In this document: one piece after another, positions 24,950-32,940 of the stretch | Layout: the number at the start of each line of letters is the position of its first letter | Numbering within the stretch: the first letter of the stretch is position 1 | DNA from: Sclerotiophoma versabilis | Lineage: Eukaryota; Ascomycota; Dothideomycetes; Pleosporales; Didymellaceae | Reading direction: 5' to 3' | DNA length: 64,000 nucleotides | Assembly: GCA_012274445.1 (NCBI GenBank) | Contig: JAAROD010000080.1 | Span: forward strand, 1,922,001-1,986,000 | Translations under genes and position numbers: made by a program | Notes under the pieces: generated by a model | The model's input: only the letters and a program-made list of their open reading frames with translations | Told to the model about the DNA's origin: nothing | Database searches by the model: none

Positions 24950-25598
24950 GGCTGAAAGCTTGAATCATCTGCGAGCGATCGCACAGGAAGGACATCAGAA
25001 GTCTTTTCACAATCAGCTACGATGCTGATCAGCCTCAAGGCCTGCAGTCTGCCGCAGTGCAGTTAATATGCGGGAAACTTAACGACTCTGCTGATTGGCA
25101 AGCGTAGCGCTTGCACAACTCTTGGCTGCATATTGTGGGTCTTGCTGCGCCGTGAGGATTCAGGGACGCCTTAAAAATAAAATGAGCGTTGCCTGCGCTT
25201 CTACTGTAAGCGTAAGGTAGATTGGTTTCTTCGGCGCTTAGTCACGCTGTCTAGTATTGCAGCTTCAAAAAGTACATCTCAGAATTGGTTGGTACTCTAT
25301 ACCAAGTCTGGTTATTGACACGGTGGGGTCCAATGCATTGACTGTTCTGGCCCCCACGTGAGCCGCCCCCTGTCGCGGTACCATTACGAACAAAGGAAAG
25401 GGAACGATTGCTCGTCAAGGGGCCGGAGACAGCGAGATAAAACTATAATTGGGCATCGCGGGCGGATGGTGGATTTGAAGGCTGTGCAAAACAGGCAAAG
25501 GCAGATGTGATCGTCCTGCCTGCGGGCACCCTACGAGCGACCCTGCGCGCACCCTATACCCACATCGTGCGGCACTACTGCAGATAGAATATAATGGC
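24950..25598. other. Intergenic promoter region upstream of DUF3433 gene
   Basis: Normal-GC spacer carrying the promoter of the minus-strand DUF3433 gene. It ends abruptly at about 25600, where the AT-rich transposon block begins. No gene is seen. Confidence 0.5.
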
Positions 25599-25674
25599 TT
25601 ACGCACTAGAAATTAAGAGCATATTATATCTGCTGTTATTACAGGCTGTTACTATAATATAATTATAAGTACTA

Positions 25675-25970
25675 ACGTACTCCACGGGCGAGTCGATCAA
25701 CGGGCAAGTCGATTACTTTTGCCAAGCCCCTACCAAACCTCACCCTTTTATAGCCTCTATCAGCCTACTTCAGCGCTGCGCAGGGCAAAATAACCTGTAA
25801 TATTACTTAGAGACTACTTCTAACGTACCTTACGGGCGAGCCGCGCACACAGGTGAGCTGCGCGCTTTTACCAAGACCACACCAAAACCTACCCTATTAT
25901 AGCCTGTAACAACCTACTCTAACGCTGCACAGGGCAGAACAACCTCTAATATTACTTAGAGACCTCTTCT
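25675..25970 (+). repeat. Tandem duplication of a transposon end
   Basis: Two ~148-bp copies of the terminal region of the Fot1-like element stand head to tail; each starts TA-ACGTAC and includes the GCGCTGC/ACGCTGC-AGGGCA landmark and ATTACTTAGAGAC. Confidence 0.7.
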
Positions 25971-26455
25971 ACTTTATTCTTGCATGTTTGCGTGTTGTGC
26001 CTAGTCTCTCTGTACTATCTACAGTATTATTAGGAGGACTTAGCCCCTTTAGTGTGTACTCTCTTCTTCTACTTCTTACTATTACTATACGCCTTAAACT
26101 TCTTAAGAGTAGTTATCTACTAGCTCTCTTTAACTATAAGAGTTTCTTCTGCCTTAATTTACTTCCTTTTATATAATTTCTAGTATAAGGTAGCTTTATT
26201 TACTACTTAAAGCTTAGTAATCTCCTATTATACTAATACTAGCTTATACGTAATTATTACTACTCTCTTTAAGACCTTCTTAAACACCTTAACTATAGAA
26301 GTAGGTAAGCTATTATCGCATAAGCAAGCTACTAGCTTGCTGCTAGGCTAAGTAAGGTATTAGCGCATTAGAGCTAGGCATTACCTAAAGTATAAGCCTG
26401 TGCGCCTAAGCTTATAGCTAACTCTTAAGAAGCTTAGTAGTTAAGCTAACTATAG
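25675..26455 (+). mobile_element. Truncated Fot1/pogo-like (Tc1/mariner superfamily) transposon relic
   Basis: The sequence after a TA at 25673-25674 begins ACGTAC and continues with the same terminal inverted repeat and subterminal sequence as the complete relic at 49192-51055 (shared landmarks include attacttttgccaagccc, ctgcgcagggcaaaa and tattacttagagac). Similarity can be followed to about 26310. The element is cut by the intact gypsy element at 26456. The first ~148 bp are present twice in tandem (25675-25822 and 25823-25970). Mutation is milder than in the relics to the right. Confidence 0.65.
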
Positions 26456-26956
26456 TGTTACGATCTCGGAGGATGGCACGCGGGGATGGTGACTTATTAC
26501 CAATGGCGGGCCCTGGATCGGCGGGCGCCAGGCCCCAGGTCACGTGATGTCTCACGAACTCCACACAGAACCTGGAGTCAGGAGTGTGAGACACGACAAC
26601 ACAACGTCACGTGATGTCCCACGAATCCCACATTGTTCCATGAATACCACAAGGCCCCCTATGGGACTTGGTGGAAGACCATGCTACACTATGGGACATC
26701 TTAAGTATATAGTCAGTAGGAACACAACCCTTATGGTTCGTGTTCAACTTAGTCAATCAAGTTTGTCTTTGGAATCTCAACCCCCAACTCTCGAGCTAGA
26801 TAGTCTACTCTATACTACTCATTGTTACCCTCCATTGTCACGGTGTCTCACTAGACAATAACCCCAACCCTTACGGATCATCCTGTACCAGCGCTCATCC
26901 CTGAGAACCAATACGAATAGTGCTTACGAGCTTTGCTTGAAAGTACAACTTCAACA
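26456..26956 (+). repeat. 5' LTR of the intact gypsy element
   Basis: 501 bp bounded by TGTT and AACA. It contains two TCACGTGA palindromes (26540-26547 and 26607-26614) in a repeated ~20-bp context, and a TATATA box at 26706-26711 that would place transcription start near 26735-26745. Confidence 0.95.
26706..26711 (+). promoter_or_regulatory. Putative TATA box in the 5' LTR
   Basis: TATATA sits about 34 bp upstream of the GTGTTCAA sequence proposed as the transcript's 5' end. The same arrangement exists in the 3' LTR at 33191-33196. Confidence 0.5.
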
Positions 26957-26958
26957 CT

Positions 26959-26966
26959 TTGAACAC
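26959..26966 (+). promoter_or_regulatory. Candidate self-priming primer binding site
   Basis: The 17 bases between the LTR end and the gag ATG do not begin with a TGG tRNA-type primer site. TTGAACAC here is the exact complement of GTGTTCAA at 26740-26747 in the LTR, at the distance expected for the transcript start. Tf1/sushi elements prime reverse transcription by folding back their own 5' end, so the same is inferred. Only 8 bases match, so this is tentative. CTTTG/CAAAG (26957-26961 and 26969-26973) could also form a small hairpin. Confidence 0.45.
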
Positions 26967-26973
26967 CCCAAAG

Positions 26974-29115
26974 ATGAGTACTACTTCAGGATCCCGTGCT
27001 ACCCATAGCAACTCCAACGCGTCACGCAACCGCGTCGACGACGACCTCGATATGGACGAAGGATCGAACGAGGGCACGACGACCTCTACGTCCACGAGTG
27101 TATACCCAGTAGCTAAGCCCGAGACCTTCGATGGTACTCGTGAGAAACTGGAAGACTGGCTTATCAAGTTCGACCTCTTCTTCATGTTTCAGGGAGAACG
27201 CATCCCTGAGGAGAAACGTGTGACGCTTGTCTCCACGTTCATGAAGGACCGCGCGTTCACGTGGATCAAACCCTTTATCCAGCGTTACCATGGAGAAGGA
27301 ACGTCCACCGACATCGACGCATGGATCGAAGACTTCGACCTGTTCAAGGAACAGATACGCCGAGTATTTGGAGTACACAACGAACCAACCATCGCACGTC
27401 GCGACATCCAACGCATTAAGCAAACCACGTCAGCCGCCGACTATGCTGCCAAATTTCAGCAGCTAGCAACGTACACCGGCTGGGACGACACCGCGTTGAC
27501 AACGATGTTCCGACAAGGATTGAAACCACGAGTCAAAGAGGAATTGATGCGGACCGCTGCGTCTACCGATGACTTCGACTCCCTGGTCAATACGGCAATT
27601 GATATCGATGTCAAGCTGTACGAACTACAACAGGAATTGCGAGAGGACCCACGTACACGAGCAGCAGCTCATACTACTCGCCCGCCTCCACGCAACCCAT
27701 GGCGAAACAACCTCAACCGAGGAAACCGAGGAAGCAACCGCTACCAGCCAAACACTGGACGCCGTGTACACAATAGCACCAGCAGCGGTTACTACGGACC
27801 AGAGGCCATGGACCTGTCCAACATCAACAAAGGACCAGAACCCCGATGGAACCAGAAAAGCAAGGGTAGTGACAGGAAGGACAAGTCAGGAGTGACTTGT
27901 TATGGATGTGGCAAGCAAGGCCACTATGCCAAGGACTGTCGATCCAAGAACAAGGTGGTTCGACAACTCAACGTACTCACCCGCGAGGATGCGGATGCCG
28001 GTGATGAATGGGAAGTTCTCACCGATGACATGGGACGTCTTATGGAGGACCCCGAACCCGGATCCGATGACGATTACATCGAACCATCCGATGAGGACAT
28101 ACGGAATGCCCGAAGCCGAGCACCTACACCATACCAAGAGTTGGACGAACAGCAGAAGCATCTGCAGGACCTAGCGAGACGACCATCAACACAGATGGGA
28201 CAAGCATACGAACGAGGACTGAAAGTGTGCAAGCACAAGCAGCCCACTATGTCTCAGCGACTACGCGACACTGCCAGACAAGAAGCGGATGGAGGCACTA
28301 TCTACGCCTCCGACACTGAAGAAAGTTGGTACGACACAGACATGCGTGAATTCAACGAACGTACAGAAGCAGAACTAGCACGTCAAGAAATCCGAGACAA
28401 CAACGCTACCTTTCAGGAAAACTGTGATCGGATTACCAAGAGCATCGACAAGAAACTACAGCAAATGGCACTTCAAACTCGCGCAGGACAACGACAGGTC
28501 AACAACCTAAGTAAATCCCAACAGGATTGGTGGAAACATGATTTCGATAAACTCAGTGCTGGCAACTACGCCACACGACAGGAGCTCGAGCGACAAGTAA
28601 AAAACGACCGAAGCAGGAACGAGCCTGACTTCGACAGGAAGCCAGCGTTGCTTCTAAACCCACGACCAGAGTACGCCTTGGACCACCGGAATCCAAATCA
28701 TGGAAAGCTATCATGGACAGCATGCGTACACAACGCCTGTCGCATACACGAATCAGAAAAACTAGGAAAGGGATGGTTCCCGACTCCCAGTACCACATGC
28801 AGGAAACAATGGTACGATTGCAAGAACGACATGTGCGAAATGCACCTCTGGGACAAGCGTTCCGAGCTGCACTTCCCAGGCACAGACGACCATCAGGAAA
28901 TCGTATGCATGCAATTGGTTATCAACGGCTCCTGCTACAATCTACATTGGCAGCGTTGCCTCAACCCGAACTGCAAGCTGCACGAAGGCAGCAAGATCAT
29001 CCATGGATTCGGTGATGAGGAGACTTTTTTAGGCAAGCGCCAAAAGAGTGCTCCGTCGAGCGATCCCTTAACGCTATTGGGGACGGCTCACTCATCAGAC
29101 TACCCATCAAGTTAA
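26974..29115 (+). CDS. gag: Gag polyprotein with CCHC knuckle and Cys/His repeat tail
   Basis: 713-aa frame starting at the first ATG, 17 bp after the 5' LTR. Residues about 45-210 have the retrotransposon capsid pattern (KPETFDGTREKLEDWLIKFD, RAFTWIKPFIQRY, FRQGLKPRVKEELM). A basic region precedes a CCHC zinc knuckle at 309-322 (CYGCGKQGHYAKDC). Unusually, about 390 further residues follow. They include an acidic and Gln-rich stretch and three W-x2-C-x4-C-x2-H units starting at Trp581, Trp613 and Trp659. Gag packages element RNA into virus-like particles. The frame overlaps pol, and a -1 slippery site lies at codons 684-686. Stop is at 29113-29115. Confidence 0.95.
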   Translation: MSTTSGSRATHSNSNASRNRVDDDLDMDEGSNEGTTTSTSTSVYPVAKPETFDGTREKLEDWLIKFDLFFMFQGERIPEEKRVTLVSTFMKDRAFTWIKPFIQRYHGEGTSTDIDAWIEDFDLFKEQIRRVFGVHNEPTIARRDIQRIKQTTSAADYAAKFQQLATYTGWDDTALTTMFRQGLKPRVKEELMRTAASTDDFDSLVNTAIDIDVKLYELQQELREDPRTRAAAHTTRPPPRNPWRNNLNRGNRGSNRYQPNTGRRVHNSTSSGYYGPEAMDLSNINKGPEPRWNQKSKGSDRKDKSGVTCYGCGKQGHYAKDCRSKNKVVRQLNVLTREDADAGDEWEVLTDDMGRLMEDPEPGSDDDYIEPSDEDIRNARSRAPTPYQELDEQQKHLQDLARRPSTQMGQAYERGLKVCKHKQPTMSQRLRDTARQEADGGTIYASDTEESWYDTDMREFNERTEAELARQEIRDNNATFQENCDRITKSIDKKLQQMALQTRAGQRQVNNLSKSQQDWWKHDFDKLSAGNYATRQELERQVKNDRSRNEPDFDRKPALLLNPRPEYALDHRNPNHGKLSWTACVHNACRIHESEKLGKGWFPTPSTTCRKQWYDCKNDMCEMHLWDKRSELHFPGTDDHQEIVCMQLVINGSCYNLHWQRCLNPNCKLHEGSKIIHGFGDEETFLGKRQKSAPSSDPLTLLGTAHSSDYPSS

Positions 29116-32100
29116 ATGGAGTAGTATTATCGGCACTCTTGGACTCAGGAGCACAAGCGAATTACATATCCCAAACAGCGATGTACCGAGCAGGCCTCGT
29201 ACCACGCACAAAGGAACATGCCTATTCGCTCCGAGTAGCCAATGGAGAATCAATGCCGGAAGAGCCGTATATCATGTACGAGGTGATAGCGGCCCCCCTA
29301 GAGATACAGGGGCACCACGAGGAACTAACCCTAGACGTCTTCGCAAAGGCCACGCACGACGTCATACTAGGACTTCCCTGGTTACGAAAGCACAATCCAG
29401 AGATAGACTGGACATGGGAAAGACTTTCGTTGAGACGATGCAAATGCGGCACCAATGCATCGAAACCCACGCAGCGCACGCCGCGACTGGTGGATGAGAA
29501 GGAGATCAACAACGTCTCTTCGACACATAAGACGCGCCAAGATAGAGCGGTCGACCGTGTGGACAAAGGAAGCCCCTCCACGACGGTTAAGGAGAACAAG
29601 AGTGCACCTCCTGGCATACCAGATGTGTATAGACAGTACGCCTGGATGTTTAAAGAAGAGTTATCCGCAAAAGCGCTACCCAAGCATCAACCTTGGGATT
29701 GTGAGATTAAACTCGAGGAAGGGAAAGAACCACCCTTCGGGCCTATATACCAGTTATCCGAGAAAGAGCTCGAGATATTACGCGAGTACATCAAGGAGAA
29801 CCTCGCGAAAGGATTCATTAGGAAATCCGAATCCCCGGCGGGATTTCCCATTCTATTCGTACCAAAGAAAGACGGCAAGCTGAGGCTTTGCGTCGACTAC
29901 CGAAAGCTGAACGATATCACCATCAAGAATCGTTACCCGCTACCCAACATATCCGAGTTACAGGACCGGTTATCAGGAGCGAAGTTCTTCACCGCACTCG
30001 ACTTACGCGGAGCGTACAACCTCATACGCATGAAGAAGGGCGAAGAATGGAAGACGGCGTTTAGAACCCGTTATGGTCACTACGAGTATACGGTCATGCC
30101 ATTTGGGCTAACCAATGCACCAGCAGTATGCCAGGCACTAATCAACAATGTGCTACGAGCACACCTGGACATTACAGTGGTGGCATACCTCGATGACATC
30201 CTAGTGTACAGCAAAACACTAGAAGAACACAAGGTCCACGTGCGACAAGTGTTAGAATGCTTAGCAACAGCAGACCTCAGGCTGAAGCCAGAGAAGTGCG
30301 AATGGCACAAGGAAGAAGTAGAGTTCCTTGGCTATGTCGTAGGAAGATATGGAGTTAAGATGAGCGAAAAGAAAATCCAGGTTGTGAAGGATTGGCCGAC
30401 ACCCACTACAGTCAAGGGAATTCAAGAATTCCTTGGGTTCGTCAACTTCAACCGACGTTTCATCAAGGACTACTCCATGAAGGCCTTACCGCTCACGAGA
30501 CTTACGCGGAAGGACACACCCTTCAAATGGGAACAAGCGCAAGAAGACGCTTTCCAATCGCTCAAGCAAGCATGCATAGAGCCTCCCACACTGATTGCAT
30601 TCAGGAGCGGCGAACCCGCACGCCTTGAAACAGATGCCTCGGATTTGGCATTAGGAGCATGCATTACTCAAGAACGAGGCGGTCAATGGCACCCGATCGC
30701 CTACCACTCAAGGAAGTTCACGGCACCGGAAGAACGTTACGATGTACACGACAAAGAGCTTATGGCCATCGTCGATGCACTACAACATTGGAGAGTATAC
30801 GCAGAAAGCTGCTCAGAACTCACCATCTACACAGATCACAAGAACTTGGTACATTTCACCACTACTAAGGTTCTGAACCGACGGCAAGTACGCTGGTCAG
30901 AAATGCTTGGTCAGTACAAGTTCAAGATCCTGTACACACCGGGGAAGGAAAACGGTAGAGCAGACGCGCTCAGCCGACGCCACGACCTCGCAGGCGAAAA
31001 GACAATCAACAAATTCGCCATCCTCGGAGTTAACAAAGATGGGTCTTTAGGACCAACACAGCAGCTCAATCTAGTGATGCAAGTTCAGCAGGAACAACGC
31101 ATCCCGGAGCAAGTACCAGAGGAGCTTCAAGAGGAAGTCATCTCAAGACATCATGACGATGCGCTACACGGACACCCTGGTATTGCCCGCACCATGGAAC
31201 TCATCAAGCGACATTATGAGTTTCCCAACATGAAGGACAAGGTCACCAAGTTCATCAGGAACTGCGTGCAGTGCCAACAGAACAAGCACAGCACACACGC
31301 CAAGTACGGAGAGGCACAAGCAATGGAGCCACCCACGGCACCATGGACGAACATCACGATGGATTTCGTTACGCAGCTACCACCCTCCAAGGACCCTGTC
31401 ACAGGATATACCTACGACTCAATCTTCGTCGTAGTGGATCGATTCACCAAATACGCTGAAATGATACCATTCAGACACAGCTACACTGCGCGGCAGCTAG
31501 CTACGGTATTCATCGATCGGATCATTCGCCACCACGGAATGCCCGAGTCAATTGTCAGCGACAGAGATAAGCTTTTCACGTCAAACTATTGGACCACGAT
31601 GCTTGCCGCATTAGGTACCAAGAAAAAGCTATCTACAGCCTATCATCCGCAGACGGACGGACAGACAGAAAGAACGAATCAGACGATGGAAACGTACCTT
31701 CGGATCTACAGCAACCAGGAACAAGACAACTGGGTCTCGCTGTTACCCATGGCACAAATCGCATACAACAACAAGTTATCGGAAGCAACAGGCACAACGC
31801 CGTTCTTCGCGAATCACGGGAGACACCCAAATCTCTTTACTCGATCTCTCAATTGCCCTATTCAGACGGAATCAGCAATAGCTTCAGCAGTCAGACTAAA
31901 GGAAGTACACCAGAAATCACTCGAAAACATCGCACGGGCTCAGGAACGAGCCATTTCATATGTCAATCAGAAACGAAAAACGGCACCTCAGCTAAAGGAG
32001 GGGGATAAAGTCTATCTCCTCACAAAAAATCTCAGAACACGAAGAGCAACGAAAAAACTGGACAAGGTCAAGGTCGGACCATTTTTCATTTCTAAGCAAA

Positions 32101-32450
32101 TCAGCCCAGTCAACTACCGACTTGAGCTACCCAAGGATGCAAAGATCCACCCAGTGTTCCATGTCTCGCTGTTGGAACCTGCCGACCCAAGAACGCCAAT
32201 CCAGAAAGACTTCCACTACCAAGCCGACGGCAACGATGAGTGGGAAGTCGAAAAAATAACAACACATCGAAGAACCAAGAAAGGTATTCGATACCTAGTC
32301 AAATGGTTAGGGTACCCGGAGTCAGAAAGTACATGGGAACCCCCAGCGCACCTTAAGAACTGCCAACAGTTGTTGCGGCAGTATCGGCGGAATCAGGATC
32401 CAGAGGCGGAGGATACGATCCCCAGTCGAGACCAAGGGTCCCGGGCATGA
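29019..32450 (+). CDS. pol: Pol polyprotein: protease, reverse transcriptase, RNase H, integrase, chromodomain
   Basis: The frame opens at 29019, just after two in-frame TGA codons, and has no obvious own start; it is in the -1 frame relative to gag and is inferred to be made as a Gag-Pol fusion. Protease active site is LLDSGAQ near 29136. RT motifs include LRLCVDYRKLN, FTALDLRGAYN and YLDDIL (YLDD at 30186-30197). RNase H begins near ETDASDLALG (about 30627). Integrase has an HHCC zinc module (H-x-H ... CVQC, about 31150-31285) and a D-D-E core (MDFVTQ, VSDRDKLFTS, QTDGQTERTN). A chromodomain closes the protein (EWEVEKI, YLVKWLGYPESESTWEP, about 32237-32350), which in chromoviruses directs integration to particular chromatin. 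All catalytic residues are present. Confidence 0.95.
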   Translation, partial: GDFFRQAPKECSVERSLNAIGDGSLIRLPIKLNGVVLSALLDSGAQANYISQTAMYRAGLVPRTKEHAYSLRVANGESMPEEPYIMYEVIAAPLEIQGHHEELTLDVFAKATHDVILGLPWLRKHNPEIDWTWERLSLRRCKCGTNASKPTQRTPRLVDEKEINNVSSTHKTRQDRAVDRVDKGSPSTTVKENKSAPPGIPDVYRQYAWMFKEELSAKALPKHQPWDCEIKLEEGKEPPFGPIYQLSEKELEILREYIKENLAKGFIRKSESPAGFPILFVPKKDGKLRLCVDYRKLNDITIKNRYPLPNISELQDRLSGAKFFTALDLRGAYNLIRMKKGEEWKTAFRTRYGHYEYTVMPFGLTNAPAVCQALINNVLRAHLDITVVAYLDDILVYSKTLEEHKVHVRQVLECLATADLRLKPEKCEWHKEEVEFLGYVVGRYGVKMSEKKIQVVKDWPTPTTVKGIQEFLGFVNFNRRFIKDYSMKALPLTRLTRKDTPFKWEQAQEDAFQSLKQACIEPPTLIAFRSGEPARLETDASDLALGACITQERGGQWHPIAYHSRKFTAPEERYDVHDKELMAIVDALQHWRVYAESCSELTIYTDHKNLVHFTTTKVLNRRQVRWSEMLGQYKFKILYTPGKENGRADALSRRHDLAGEKTINKFAILGVNKDGSLGPTQQLNLVMQVQQEQRIPEQVPEELQEEVISRHHDDALHGHPGIARTMELIKRHYEFPNMKDKVTKFIRNCVQCQQNKHSTHAKYGEAQAMEPPTAPWTNITMDFVTQLPPSKDPVTGYTYDSIFVVVDRFTKYAEMIPFRHSYTARQLATVFIDRIIRHHGMPESIVSDRDKLFTSNYWTTMLAALGTKKKLSTAYHPQTDGQTERTNQTMETYLRIYSNQEQDNWVSLLPMAQIAYNNKLSEATGTTPFFANHGRHPNLFTRSLNCPIQTESAIASAVRLKEVHQKSLENIARAQERAISYVNQKRKTAPQLKEGDKVYLLTKNLRTRRATKKLDKVKVGPFFISKQISPVNYRLELPKDAKIHPVFHVSLLEPADPRTPIQKDFHYQADGNDEWEVEKITTHRRTKKGIRYLVKWLGYPESESTWEPPAHLKNCQQLLRQYRRNQDPEAEDTIPSRDQGSRA
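29025..29031 (+). promoter_or_regulatory. -1 ribosomal frameshift slippery heptamer (T TTT TTA)
   Basis: TTTTTTA lies in the gag frame as T|TTT|TTA, the canonical X XXY YYZ arrangement. The pol frame is closed by TGA at 29013-29015 and 29016-29018 and opens only six bases before the heptamer, and gag stops about 84 bases later. This geometry matches programmed -1 frameshifting; function is inferred. Confidence 0.8.
29046..29093 (+). promoter_or_regulatory. Predicted stem-loop downstream of the slippery site
   Basis: GAGTG (29046-29050) pairs with CACTC (29089-29093). After a symmetrical CT/CT internal loop, CCGTC (29053-29057) pairs with GACGG (29082-29086). Inside, AGCG (29059-29062) can pair with CGCT (29072-29075). 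A 14-nt spacer with a possible 3-bp mini-hairpin separates it from the heptamer, longer than the usual 5-9 nt. Confidence 0.6.
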
Positions 32451-32829
32451 GCCCATTTTCGAGAACAGTGACGTCATTCAACAACGACTCCTGTTGCTCC
32501 AGAGGCTCAATCTCTTCAACGAACTGAGCACTCGCGTCGAACCATTGTTGTTCTCGACGCTTTAAGAATTTCTTTTGTTTACGCACCCGATTCAACTTCG
32601 CACGGGCAGCTTGCAAGGCGGCCATCGCGGCCTCCTCGGCCTCAGCCGCTTCGTCTTCCATTTGTTCCAACCGCGACATCTCGTTGTCGATTTTCGAGAA
32701 GTCGGGAACGGGCAGGTCAACTGGTTCACACTTCTTGATCCCGTTGTACTCGCAGTTTCCGCACTTCTTGCTCAGGGACGCCAACTTGCAAGGCAAGTTG
32801 TTCTTGGCGCAGTATTTGCAAGCAACCAT
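32353..32829 (-). CDS. Antisense ORF: Zn2Cys6-like cluster plus coiled coil (retroelement accessory protein)
   Basis: This 158-aa frame runs opposite to pol, overlaps its last 98 bases tail to tail and fills most of the gap to the 3' LTR. The start at 32829 is preferred because its context is GCCATGG; an upstream in-frame ATG at 32898 would give 181 aa. Cysteines at residues 4, 7, 14, 23, 26 and 34 give C-x2-C-x6-C-x8-C-x2-C-x7-C, the spacing of fungal Zn2Cys6 clusters. The usual run of Lys/Arg between the second and third Cys is weak (AKNNLP). Residues about 45-110 are heptad-like and Ala/Glu/Lys-rich (EAAMAALQAARAKLNRVRKQ), a probable coiled coil. The acidic tail is Pro/Asp-rich. A RIP-mutated counterpart in the older copy keeps the same spacing. 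DNA or RNA binding and a regulatory role are inferences. Confidence 0.7.
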   Translation of the reverse strand: MVACKYCAKNNLPCKLASLSKKCGNCEYNGIKKCEPVDLPVPDFSKIDNEMSRLEQMEDEAAEAEEAAMAALQAARAKLNRVRKQKKFLKRREQQWFDASAQFVEEIEPLEQQESLLNDVTVLENGLMPGTLGLDWGSYPPPLDPDSADTAATTVGSS

Positions 32830-32925
32830 GGCAATGAATCCGACAGCGTTTATGCGATCTCCTTTGGTATGACGGTGTAGAGTACTCCTGGAGGACATCG
32901 GTTAATTCATGAGGACATGAATCGT

Positions 32926-32937
32926 GGAAGAGGGGGA
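32926..32937 (+). promoter_or_regulatory. Polypurine tract
   Basis: GGAAGAGGGGGA lies just before the 3' LTR (32941), where plus-strand DNA synthesis is primed in LTR elements. Confidence 0.75.
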
Positions 32938-32940
32938 TAG

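Noticed and set aside
26452..26455. ATAG before the 5' LTR matching ATAG before the 3' LTR as evidence of a longer LTR
   Set aside because: Four bases in AT-rich DNA can match by chance, and TGTT...AACA ends are the canonical LTR boundary.
26544..26861. 105-aa frame inside the LTR (also at 33029-33346)
   Set aside because: Identical in both LTRs because the LTRs are identical; it spans the promoter and TATA box and has no domain.
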